Part shown: one piece after another, positions 18,451-26,647 of the stretch
How positions within the stretch are numbered: position 1 is the stretch's first letter
Layout: each line of letters opens with the position of its first letter
Made by a program: the position numbers and the translations under genes
The notes under the pieces: generated by a model
The model's database searches: none
Seen by the model: the letters and a program-made list of their open reading frames with translations, nothing else
What the model was told of the DNA's origin: nothing
NCBI RefSeq assembly: GCF_014654675.1
Contig: NZ_BNBC01000029.1
Coordinates: forward strand, 1-54,514
Source of the DNA: Streptomyces spiralis
GTDB taxonomy: Bacteria > Actinomycetota > Actinomycetes > Streptomycetales > Streptomycetaceae
Length of the DNA stretch: 54,514 bases
Direction of reading: 5' to 3'

Positions 18451-21400
18451 ATGGGCTACACGATCCCGGGTTGGCTGGACGAGATACTCGACTTCATCGG
18501 GGTCAACTTTCCGAACGTGGACGAGGACGACTATCGTGAGATGGCCACGTCCATGCGGGAGTTCGCCGAGAAGTTCGAGGGCAAGGGTGGGGACGCGCAC
18601 CGGGCGGTGAGCCGGATCCTGTCCTCCTCGCAGGGCTGGGCCGTCGACGCGATGGAGAAGCACTGGTCGCACGTGAAGGCCGGGCATCTCGACAAGATCC
18701 CTGAGCTGGCGCGGCTGTTCGCGGACGCGTGCGATGTCGTCGCGGACGTCATCTACGGAATGAAGATCAAGGCCGAGATCGAACTCGGCGCGATGGCCGC
18801 CTCGGTGGGCATCTCCCTCGGCCTGGCCGCGTTCACCGGCGGCCTGTCCGCACTGCTGGGTGCGGCCGAGATCACGGCGATGCGGCAGGCGGTCAAGCGG
18901 ATCGTCGACGAGGCCGCCGACCGGATCGTGGACGAGCTGGTGGCCCGGGTGACCGAGCCGGTCAACGCCAAGCTGGAGAAGATGGTCGAGGACGCGGTCC
19001 TGGACCTGGCCGAGGGCGCGTTCTCGCTGCCCCCCGAGCCGAACGCAGGCGGTGGTGGCGGCTCCGGCAAGCACGGCCACGGCGGCGGCATGCAGCTGGC
19101 CTCGGCCGGCGACGGAGCGATGGTGCTCGCGTCCGCCGGTGGCGGCCCGGGCGGCGGCGTGGACCTTTTCATCGACCACATCGAGTTCGAGGACGGCGCC
19201 GACAAGGTCTCCCGGCACGGCGGCGACCTGCATACCGCCGTCACCGACCCGCTGGACCGGGCCAAGGGCCACTTCGGCCGCACCAAGGGCAAGGACGCCT
19301 TCACCGCGCCCTTCGAGTCGGTGCTGGAGGGCGCCCTCAAGGGCTCGGAGAAGGCCGTCAAGAAGGTCGTCAAGCATCTCGCCGAGACCGTCCCGGAACG
19401 CGTGAAGGCCACCTCCCGTCTGCACAAGGGCAAGGACATCGACACCGGCCGCCGGGCCGACAGTGTCCACGTGAACTCCGGCAAGTCGGGCGACGGTTCA
19501 GGCGGCCACCACGGCGCCCCTGCGTCCGGCCGCAAGCCCGACCCCGGCCTGAAGATCGACTCTGCCGACCTGTCCAGACAAGGTCGCGAGCTGAACACCA
19601 AGCAGCTGTGCGGCGACCCGATCGACATGGCCAGCGGCCAGATGGTGCTTGCCCAGACGGACGTGGCGTTGCCGGGTGTCCTGCCCCTGATCCTGCGCCG
19701 TACCCACCTCTCCGGCTACGCGGCAGGCCGCTTCTTCGGCCCGTCCTGGGCCTCCACCCTCGACGAACGGATCCAGCAGGACGACGCTCTGGGCGGTTAC
19801 TGGTGGCACCGGGAGGACGGGTCCGCGCTCGCCTATCCGCGTCTGCCCGACCTGCCCGGCGACCGGCTGGAGCCCGCCGAGGGCGTCCGCCTCCCGCTGA
19901 CGTATGTGAGCCGCGACGGCAGTTACGTCCTGACGGTGCAGGACCCGTACTCAGGACTCACGCGCCAGTTCGAAGCCGGTACGGTGCAGTGCGGACCGTG
20001 GTGGCTGGTCGGCATCGAGGACCGCAACGGCAACCACATCCGCGTCGAACGCGACGAGGACGGTGTGCCGCTCACCGTCACCCACAGCGGTGGTTACCGC
20101 ATACGCGTCGACCGCGACGACCGGCAGCGCGTCACCGCGCTGTGGGCCCTCACCGACGACGACCCGGTACGCCTTCGCGCCTTCGGCTACGACGCCGAGA
20201 CCGGGAACCTGGGCGAAGTCCGCAACGCGGTCGACGCGCCGACGCGGTTCACCTACGACGGCGCCCAGCGCGTGACGGGATGGCGGGACTCCAACGACAC
20301 CGAGTTCACCTACGTCTACGACGCCGGGGGACGGGTGATCGAGACCCGCGGGACCGACGGCATCCTCAACTCCCGCCTGACCTACGGCGAGCGCCAGGAC
20401 GACGGCACCTGCACCACCACCTACACCGATTCACTCGGCAACACCACGATCTACCGCGCCAACCGGCACGGCCAGATCGTCGCGATCACCGATCCGCTCG
20501 GGCACACCGTCACCCAGACCTGGGACCGCCACGACCACCTGCTCTCCCGCACCGACCCGCTGGGCCGTACCACCCGCTGGACGTGGGACGACGCGGGTTC
20601 CCTGGTCTCGGTCACGGCTCCGGACGGCACAAGCAGCCACGTCACCTACAACGCGTTGCACCTGCCGGTCCGCATCACCGATCCGCAGGGGGCGACCTAC
20701 GTCCAGGACTTCGACGCACGGGGCAACTGCACCGCCCTGACCGCACCGGACGGCTCGGTCCACCTGTTCACCCACCACTCGACGGGCGCCGTCGCCACGG
20801 TCAGCGGGCCCGCGGGCGACACACTCCGTGTCGAAACCGACCCGGCGGGCCTGGCCACCGTCGTGGAGGACGCACAGGGCAACCGCACCCGCTATCTGCG
20901 GGACGCCCTCGGACGCCCGGTGCGCATCACCGACCCGGTCGGGGCGACCACCACGCTCGTATGGGACGGCGAAAGCCGGCTGCGGGAACGTACCGCGGCC
21001 AACGGCGCCACCGAATCCTGGTCGTACGACGGAGAGGGCAACTGCACCGGCCACACCGACGCCGTCGGGGGACGTACACAGCTGGTCCACGGCCCCTTCG
21101 ACCTGCTGGTCGCCCGTATCTCCCCGGACGGCGTGGAACACCGGTTCCGCTATGACACCGAACGCCGGCTGACCGAGGTGCGGGGCCCCCGGGGACTCGT
21201 CTGGAGGTACGTCCACGACGCCGCCGGACAACTGGTGAAGGAGACCGACTTCGACGGGCGCGAGACGACATACCGCTACGACGCGGCGGGCGACCTGACC
21301 GCCCGGATCAACGCGGCGGGGCAGACCGTCGAGTACCACTACGACACGTCCGGCCAACTGGTCGAGAAGGTCGTCGACGGCCGCAGGACCGTCTTCCGGA

Positions 21401-23196
21401 ACGACGCGTGCGGTCGGCTCGTCTCGGCAGCCGGCCCCGACGGGACACTGGCCTACGCGTACGACGCGGCGGGACGGGTCATCGCGGAGACCATCGACGG
21501 CCGGACGCTGACCACGGCCTGCGACGCCTCGGGGCGCCGGACACTGCGCAGGACACCCGGGGGCGTCGAGACGACGTACTCCTACGACACGGCCGGCCGC
21601 TACGCCGAGCTGTCGCTCTCGGGCCGCACCCTCTCCTTCGAGCACGACGCGGCGGGACGGGAGGTGCTGCGGCACCTCGGCGACCGATTCACCCTCGCCT
21701 TCGCCTGGAATTCCGTCGGCAGCCTCAGCGGGCAGACACTCACCGTCCACGACACCGCGCAGCCGTCGATCCAGCGCAGCTACACCTACCGTCGTGACGG
21801 GCTCCTGACCGGCATCACCGACCGGGACGCCGGCCGGCGCTCGTTCCTCCTGGACCGGGCGGGACGGGTCAGCGCCGTGGAGGCCGGACGCTGGAGCGAG
21901 AGCTACGCCTACGACGAGACCGGCAACCAGACGCGGGCGACCTGGCCGGAGAAGCATCCCGGCAGCCAGGCGCGAGGAACGCGCAGCTACGCCGGAACGC
22001 GCCTGATCAGCGCCGGCAACGTGCGCTACGAGCACGACGCCGCCGGCCGGTGCGTGCTCCGGCAGGTCAAACGTCTCTCCCGCAAGCCCGACACCTGGCG
22101 TTACACCTGGGACGCCGAGGACCGGCTCATCTCCGTCGTCACCCCTGACGGCACCTGCTGGCGGTACCTGTACGACCCCCTCGGGCGGCGCATCGCGAAA
22201 CAGCGTCTGTCCGCGGACGGCGCCGTCGCCGCGGAAACCCGGTTCGTCTGGGACGGTTCCACGCTGGTGGAGCAGACCACCGGGGTCAGCGGCGCGGCCG
22301 AACTGGTCACACTCACCTGGGACCACGACGGCCAGGCACCTGTCGCGCAGACCGAGACCAAGTCCCTCGCAGACGCCCCGCAGGACATCATCGACCAGCG
22401 CTTCTTCGCCATCGTCACCGACCAGATCGGCACTCCCACCGAACTCGTCGACGAGGAGGGCAGGATCGCGTGGCGCACCCGTTCGACTCTCTGGGGCTCG
22501 ACGACCTGGAACCACGACGCCACCGCCTACACGCCGCTCAGGTTCCCGGGCCAGTACCACGACCCCGAGACGGGGCTGCACCACAACTACTTCCGTCACT
22601 ACGATCCGGAGACCGCGCGCTACCTGACCTCGGACCCCCTCGGCCTGGACCCCGCGCCCAACCCCTTCGCCTACGTCGACAACCCGCACACGCTGTCCGA
22701 TCCGCTGGGCCTCACTCCCTGCGACGAGAACGACGTCACGTGGGGCGGCCGGGTCCGCTACGGTGCGCCCGGTCCCGGAGGCCGCGCCACCACCATGCGC
22801 GCGACGATCGAGTCCGACATGACCGGCGGCAAGACCGATCCCCGGGTCAATGTGCCCGGTTACCAGAAGTACAAGAAGCTCAACAAGACGCACTTGCTCG
22901 GCGCGCAGATCGGCGGCTCCAACCGGGACCCCCGCAACTTCGTCACCATGCACCGGTTCGCCAATTCGCCGGTCATGCGGAAGATCGAGGACCAGATCAG
23001 GGAAGCGGTCGACAAGCGCGGTGAGACCATCGAGTACACCGTCACGCCCGTCTACCGCACGAACGACCCCACCGACGTCATTCCGCTGGGGCTCACCATC
23101 GAGGCCCGGGGCAACAAGGGATTCGCCTTCACTCCCTACGAGGGCGGCAGCAGTACGAACATCGTCACTATCCTGAACGTCCCCAAACGCCTATGA
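18451..23196 (+). CDS. CpnT/RHS polymorphic toxin with nuclease tip, 1581 aa
   Basis: The ATG at 18451 follows a G-rich site (GGGGGAGCACGGGGG); upstream in-frame codons lack the coding pattern. Residues 1-~190 are a helical CpnT-like/WXG100-type N-terminus with hydrophobic segments, suggesting type VII-linked export. Glycine-rich linkers follow. A DUF6531-like entry (LCGDPIDMASGQM, near 385) precedes a long RHS/YD-repeat shell (GNxxR, YDAAGR). The shell closes with GQYHDPETGLHHNYFRHYD and DPLGL, near 1365-1420. The variable tip (~160 residues) has THLLGAQIGGSNRDPRNFVTM, a beta-beta-alpha metal nuclease signature with candidate His1481 and Asn1496. A SMI1-type immunity gene follows after 24 bases. 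A weak TACCAT -10 lies at 18395. The role in inter-bacterial killing is inferred from family. Confidence 0.9.
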   Translation: MGYTIPGWLDEILDFIGVNFPNVDEDDYREMATSMREFAEKFEGKGGDAHRAVSRILSSSQGWAVDAMEKHWSHVKAGHLDKIPELARLFADACDVVADVIYGMKIKAEIELGAMAASVGISLGLAAFTGGLSALLGAAEITAMRQAVKRIVDEAADRIVDELVARVTEPVNAKLEKMVEDAVLDLAEGAFSLPPEPNAGGGGGSGKHGHGGGMQLASAGDGAMVLASAGGGPGGGVDLFIDHIEFEDGADKVSRHGGDLHTAVTDPLDRAKGHFGRTKGKDAFTAPFESVLEGALKGSEKAVKKVVKHLAETVPERVKATSRLHKGKDIDTGRRADSVHVNSGKSGDGSGGHHGAPASGRKPDPGLKIDSADLSRQGRELNTKQLCGDPIDMASGQMVLAQTDVALPGVLPLILRRTHLSGYAAGRFFGPSWASTLDERIQQDDALGGYWWHREDGSALAYPRLPDLPGDRLEPAEGVRLPLTYVSRDGSYVLTVQDPYSGLTRQFEAGTVQCGPWWLVGIEDRNGNHIRVERDEDGVPLTVTHSGGYRIRVDRDDRQRVTALWALTDDDPVRLRAFGYDAETGNLGEVRNAVDAPTRFTYDGAQRVTGWRDSNDTEFTYVYDAGGRVIETRGTDGILNSRLTYGERQDDGTCTTTYTDSLGNTTIYRANRHGQIVAITDPLGHTVTQTWDRHDHLLSRTDPLGRTTRWTWDDAGSLVSVTAPDGTSSHVTYNALHLPVRITDPQGATYVQDFDARGNCTALTAPDGSVHLFTHHSTGAVATVSGPAGDTLRVETDPAGLATVVEDAQGNRTRYLRDALGRPVRITDPVGATTTLVWDGESRLRERTAANGATESWSYDGEGNCTGHTDAVGGRTQLVHGPFDLLVARISPDGVEHRFRYDTERRLTEVRGPRGLVWRYVHDAAGQLVKETDFDGRETTYRYDAAGDLTARINAAGQTVEYHYDTSGQLVEKVVDGRRTVFRNDACGRLVSAAGPDGTLAYAYDAAGRVIAETIDGRTLTTACDASGRRTLRRTPGGVETTYSYDTAGRYAELSLSGRTLSFEHDAAGREVLRHLGDRFTLAFAWNSVGSLSGQTLTVHDTAQPSIQRSYTYRRDGLLTGITDRDAGRRSFLLDRAGRVSAVEAGRWSESYAYDETGNQTRATWPEKHPGSQARGTRSYAGTRLISAGNVRYEHDAAGRCVLRQVKRLSRKPDTWRYTWDAEDRLISVVTPDGTCWRYLYDPLGRRIAKQRLSADGAVAAETRFVWDGSTLVEQTTGVSGAAELVTLTWDHDGQAPVAQTETKSLADAPQDIIDQRFFAIVTDQIGTPTELVDEEGRIAWRTRSTLWGSTTWNHDATAYTPLRFPGQYHDPETGLHHNYFRHYDPETARYLTSDPLGLDPAPNPFAYVDNPHTLSDPLGLTPCDENDVTWGGRVRYGAPGPGGRATTMRATIESDMTGGKTDPRVNVPGYQKYKKLNKTHLLGAQIGGSNRDPRNFVTMHRFANSPVMRKIEDQIREAVDKRGETIEYTVTPVYRTNDPTDVIPLGLTIEARGNKGFAFTPYEGGSSTNIVTILNVPKRL

Positions 23197-23220
23197 CGCC
23201 CCCAAGGAGGCAAGCGCCTC

Positions 23221-23769
23221 ATGCACCCCGCTGTGGCCAGGCTCATCGAGATCGTTCCGCCGGGCGGTCCCCGGCGGACCCGTGACTGGAACGCCGTCGA
23301 ACAGACGCTCGGCACGCCGTTGCCGGAGGACTACAAGGAACTGATCGAGGTCTACGGAGGCGGCGTCTTCGACGAGACGGTGTGGCTGTTCGACCCGGAG
23401 TGCCCTGACGAGGACTACAACCTCGTGGCCCAGTCCGTGGAGCGGGAGAAGGTGCTCGCCCGGCTGTGGCAGACCGAGCCGAAGCCGGCGGAACTCGACC
23501 GGCCGGGTACGCGGGTCCTGCCCTGGGCCTACATCGAGGACAGCGGAGCGATGCTCTACTGGCTCGCCGGGCCGGGTCAGAGCCCGGACGAGTGGACCGT
23601 GCTGTTCAACGAGGGGCGCGGTCCCGAGTGGGAGCACCACTCCACTCGGTGCGCCTCCTTTCTCCTGGCCGTCCTGACGGGAGAGTCCGAGAGCTCGTAC
23701 TTCCCCGACCTGCCCGCCGACAGCCACCAGTTCGACTCCAACGACGAGATCCTCGGCGAGGAGGACTGA
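23221..23769 (+). CDS. SMI1/KNR4-family immunity protein
   Basis: This encodes 182 residues with an AAGGAGG site 9-15 bases before the ATG. The N-terminal pattern DWNAVEQTLGTPLPEDYKEL followed by YGGG is the SMI1/KNR4 signature; acidic and aromatic residues (WYxx, FNEGRGPEWE) are typical of this superfamily. The protein is very acidic, ending in DSNDEILGEED. It lies 24 bases downstream of the RHS nuclease on the same strand, where the cognate antidote of a polymorphic toxin is expected. Neutralisation of the nuclease tip is inferred from that position; SMI1 proteins elsewhere protect against unrelated nuclease and deaminase toxins. Confidence 0.88.
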   Translation: MHPAVARLIEIVPPGGPRRTRDWNAVEQTLGTPLPEDYKELIEVYGGGVFDETVWLFDPECPDEDYNLVAQSVEREKVLARLWQTEPKPAELDRPGTRVLPWAYIEDSGAMLYWLAGPGQSPDEWTVLFNEGRGPEWEHHSTRCASFLLAVLTGESESSYFPDLPADSHQFDSNDEILGEED

Positions 23770-23815
23770 GGGACCCCGGCGGGCGGGTCCCGGCGGCCGG
23801 GGTGTGGCCCCCGGC

Positions 23816-24505
23816 TCAAGGAACGATCCCGGCCTCCACTCCCGCGATCCGCCCGGCCGCGTCGAAGGTGACCTCGACCGCCCCGCCGCCGGGCAGCTCG
23901 GCGACGATCCGGTCACCCTCCGTACGGTGCGGGACGCCGTGGTGGTCGAAGTACCCGCTGACGACGTGCTGGGCCGAATGCCCGATCAGCTGCGCGCCGG
24001 TGAGCAGCGTCCGCGGCAGGGCGACCGCGTCCAGGCCGGCGCGCGGCACCTGGGGGTCGTCGGGCAGGAAGTACACCTGAGTGGCCGGTCCCGCCGGGGC
24101 GCCGATGTATCCGGGTGCCCCGGCCACCCCCATGCCGGTGAAGGCGAGCGTCTCGGCGGCCCGGCGCGGATCGGGGAAGTCGGACAGGTCCAGGACCTCC
24201 TCGGTCAGTTCGGTGATACCGCGCGCCCGCCCGTACCGCTCGACGGCGGCGGCCAGGGAGACCACCTCTGTGCCCCGCAGCCCCGGGTTCGCCCAGCCCC
24301 ACATCCAGGACCCCTCCGAGGTGTCGTACGTCCCCAGCACGCCCACGCGCAGCTCCAGGTCTCCCTGCCGGTATCGGCAGGCCTCCAGGTCGGCGGTCCA
24401 GGGCCCCTCGGGCAGAAACGCGGTCAGAGTCTCCAATTGGACGGCGCCCCATGCGGCATGCCGCTCGGTCTCGCGGAGGAAGGAATCGCTGAAGTCACTC
24501 GGCAT
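23816..24505 (-). CDS. DUF6882 family protein
   Basis: This encodes 229 residues. The segment GSWMWGWANPGLR in the first third and the LGTYD strand before it are what I associate with DUF6882. The remainder alternates strands and helices, ending in a beta hairpin (GGGAVEVTFDAAGRIAGVE). No signal peptide or catalytic motif is visible. It converges on the SMI1 gene (46 bases between ends) and lies 18 bases downstream of the Gfo/Idh/MocA gene on the same strand, so it is probably co-transcribed with that gene. DUF6882 proteins often appear near polymorphic-toxin loci, so an immunity-like role is possible but unsupported. Confidence 0.75.
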   Translation of the reverse strand: MPSDFSDSFLRETERHAAWGAVQLETLTAFLPEGPWTADLEACRYRQGDLELRVGVLGTYDTSEGSWMWGWANPGLRGTEVVSLAAAVERYGRARGITELTEEVLDLSDFPDPRRAAETLAFTGMGVAGAPGYIGAPAGPATQVYFLPDDPQVPRAGLDAVALPRTLLTGAQLIGHSAQHVVSGYFDHHGVPHRTEGDRIVAELPGGGAVEVTFDAAGRIAGVEAGIVP

Positions 24506-24523
24506 GACCCAACTCTATGAGCT

Positions 24524-25645
24524 TCACGCTGCCGTGATGACGGATGCGATGCTGCGGTGCCGCGCGAGGCCGTGTGCGAAATCGGGGACGCGTGACGTGC
24601 CCTCCCGCAGGTCGTCCAGAAACTGCCGGTAGGCGTGGGCAACTGCGTAGGCCGGCGCGTCGGCCCGGGGTTCCAGTCGCGGGACGCGAACATAGGATTT
24701 CGGCACCGTCATGGGAGCGAGTGCGGTGGACGTTCCGCGGGCGCCCTCCAGGGTGAGCGGGCTGAGCTGTGGGTGGCCGACCGGGGCGGTGAGCACGAGG
24801 TCGCCCTCGGTGCCGTTGATCTCCCAGCGGAAGTTGGTTCCGCGGGACATGCCTCCGCGGTAGTGGAAGGTGGCCACCGCTCCGCCCGGCAGCCGTCCGG
24901 AGGCCACCACCTGGTCCGCGGCGGTCATCGGCACGGGCTGTCCGCTCTCGGTGTCCACCGCCGACGTACGCCGCGACGCCAGTTGGATCCGCAGTTCCTC
25001 GGGCTCTCCCAGGACCGACGCGAGTCCGTCGAGAGCGTGGCTGAAGGGAACGGTCAGCAGTGTCGTGCCGTTCGCGGCGTCGAGCACATAGTGGTCGCCG
25101 GGGCCAACGGTGGCTCCCCAGGCGCCGCCGGAGCCGACGACCGTCGTGGACAGCACCTCCCCCACGTAGCCGTCGGCCACGAGATCCCGTGCGTAGGCGA
25201 GGGCCGGGTGCGACCGCGCCTGGAGTCCGACGACGGTCGGCACGGCGCGACCGTGCGCCGAGTGCGCCATGTCCTCGGCCTCCGCGAGCCCGTTGCCCAG
25301 CGGCCACTCGCACAGCACGCTCTTGCCGGCGCTCAGCGCCGTCCGCACCAGTTCCCGGTGGTGCGGCACCTTCACCGCCACGACCACCAGGTCCACCTCG
25401 TCGCAGGCCACCAGTTCGGCAGCCGTCCCGAACGTACGGGACACACCATGCTTCTGTCCGGAGCGCTCCGCCGACTGTTTGGAACTCGCGGTCAGGGCCC
25501 TCAACTCATAACCCGGGACGGCGCGCAGGGCGGGCAGATGAGAGCGCTCGGCCCAACTGCCGTGCGCTCCAAGTCCTATGATCCCGACTCCGATCGGCTT
25601 CTCGGACCGGGCCCGCTCGACAAGCCGTGACTCGGACGTGTTCAT
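24524..25645 (-). CDS. Gfo/Idh/MocA-family oxidoreductase
   Basis: This encodes 373 residues and is NAD(P)-dependent by fold. The Rossmann motif GIIGLGAHGSWAERSHLPAL is at about residues 20-39, VDLVVVAVKVPHHRELV is the second cofactor strand, and GKSVLCEWPLGNGLAEAEDM carries the family's usual EKP-like site in which Trp replaces Lys: CEWPLG instead of CEKPLA. The C-terminal half is the substrate/dimer domain. The missing Lys matches Gal80-like, non-classical members, so activity may differ or be regulatory. The ATG has AGGTGA nine bases upstream. It leads DUF6882 in a likely two-gene unit. The substrate cannot be told. Confidence 0.88.
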   Translation of the reverse strand: MNTSESRLVERARSEKPIGVGIIGLGAHGSWAERSHLPALRAVPGYELRALTASSKQSAERSGQKHGVSRTFGTAAELVACDEVDLVVVAVKVPHHRELVRTALSAGKSVLCEWPLGNGLAEAEDMAHSAHGRAVPTVVGLQARSHPALAYARDLVADGYVGEVLSTTVVGSGGAWGATVGPGDHYVLDAANGTTLLTVPFSHALDGLASVLGEPEELRIQLASRRTSAVDTESGQPVPMTAADQVVASGRLPGGAVATFHYRGGMSRGTNFRWEINGTEGDLVLTAPVGHPQLSPLTLEGARGTSTALAPMTVPKSYVRVPRLEPRADAPAYAVAHAYRQFLDDLREGTSRVPDFAHGLARHRSIASVITAA

Positions 25646-25779
25646 GATGCGTCACCTGTTCTTCGTGTGAACGGCACGGACGTCACTCGCGGTGGCCATG
25701 GAGCAGATACGGAAGTGACCCTTCACTCGCCGCCCCCGGACCCACCGGGCGCGGCCCGACCGTCGGCCGTCAAGTCCAC

Positions 25780-25915
25780 GTGCGGGCAGACGGTTTCGGG
25801 CCGCGCTCGCCGCCCTGGGCGATGACCCAGGCGGTGGCGAGCTGCGCGACGCTGATGCGGTGTACGCGAGAGGGGCGGCATTCGGGCCGCCGGTTCCCAA
25901 GGGTCGGGTTCGCAT
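25780..25915 (-). pseudogene. Aldo/keto reductase remnant
   Basis: From the ATG at 25915 (GGAAGGA three bases before it) the frame reads MRTRPLGTGGPNAAPLAY, the usual N-terminus of MRTRxLG-type aldo/keto reductases. A frame change then leads directly to ISVAQLATAWVIAQGG, which belongs near residue 240 of such enzymes. About 220 codons and the C-terminus are missing, so this is an internally deleted, frameshifted remnant. It is divergent from the intact MarR gene, which probably once regulated it. Confidence 0.65.
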
Positions 25916-25989
25916 GGATCCTTCCGCACAGTGGAAGTGGCGAGCGCAGCCGTCGGGCGGGCCGATGAAGCGGCAGCCACCCTGCTAGC

Positions 25990-26032
25990 GTTGACATTTC
26001 AACACTAGAAAGGGGTGAGTTGATATGTCAAC
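25990..26032. promoter_or_regulatory. Two MarR operator-like palindromes
   Basis: GTTGACATTTCAAC (25990-26003) and GTTGATATGTCAAC (26019-26032) share perfect arms GTTGA/TCAAC around four bases, with centres 29 bases apart, about three helical turns. The second covers the MarR start codon at 26025. Such paired sites typically bind MarR dimers for autoregulation. Confidence 0.7.
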
Positions 26033-26480
26033 ATCAGACGCCGGGGCTCTCGAGCCGGACGAGGCCATGAGCGAGGCCGCACTGGATCCCGTCGGCCTCT
26101 GGTCCGCCTTCAAGCGCGCCCACGAGATCGTCCGGACCCGCGTGATCGCGGACGCCGCCGAGGCGGCGGGCCTCTCCGAACCGGACCTGACGATCCTCGC
26201 CGGCCTGAACAAGGCAGGGGGGTCCCTGCGACAGAGCGAGCTCGCCGCGTCGCTCGGCTGGGACCGCACCCGCGTCTCCCACCAGCTCACCCGCATGAGC
26301 AAGCGTCAGCTCGTCACCCGCGAACGCACCGGCGGTGTCATCGTCACCCTCACCGACACCGGACGCCAGGCCATCACCGCCGTGCACCCCGGCCTTGACG
26401 CCGCGGTACGCCGCCACTTCACCGACAAGCTCTCCGCGCAGGAGATCGAAACACTGAGCTCTGTCCTCCGCCGGCTGTAG
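26025..26480 (+). CDS. MarR-family transcriptional regulator
   Basis: This encodes 151 residues; AAAGGGG lies ten bases before the ATG. The winged helix is clear: LTILAGLNKAGGSLRQSELA, then recognition helix GWDRTRVSHQLTRMSKRQL, and the wing GGVIVTLTDTGRQAI, about residues 55-115. The C-terminal helix (LSAQEIETLSSVLRRL) is the dimer arm. There is no Cys, so a thiol-redox switch is unlikely; a small-molecule ligand is expected. Two matching palindromes lie at and before its start, arguing for autorepression. Its divergent partner, an aldo/keto reductase, is decayed, so it may now act on other targets. Confidence 0.92.
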   Translation: MSTSDAGALEPDEAMSEAALDPVGLWSAFKRAHEIVRTRVIADAAEAAGLSEPDLTILAGLNKAGGSLRQSELAASLGWDRTRVSHQLTRMSKRQLVTRERTGGVIVTLTDTGRQAITAVHPGLDAAVRRHFTDKLSAQEIETLSSVLRRL

Positions 26481-26647
26481 CCGCCGGACCACGAAGCCGA
26501 CAGGCCGCACGGGCGCGATCACCGGCCCCCGGCCGGATGGTCCTGCCTCCTCCGCTCGACTCGGTGCACGTCAGCTCGTCCCGCAGATCAGAGGACCCGA
26601 CTCTCCCCGGCGGATCCCGGGAACGTCACACGAGAGGCGGGGTCCGT

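Noticed and set aside
23816..24505. Second immunity gene for the RHS toxin
   Set aside because: It reads on the opposite strand, with the oxidoreductase gene, and DUF6882 has no known antidote function.
25646..25779. A complete aldo/keto reductase gene
   Set aside because: Only N-terminal and internal fragments in different frames are present; no catalytic Tyr/Lys region was seen.
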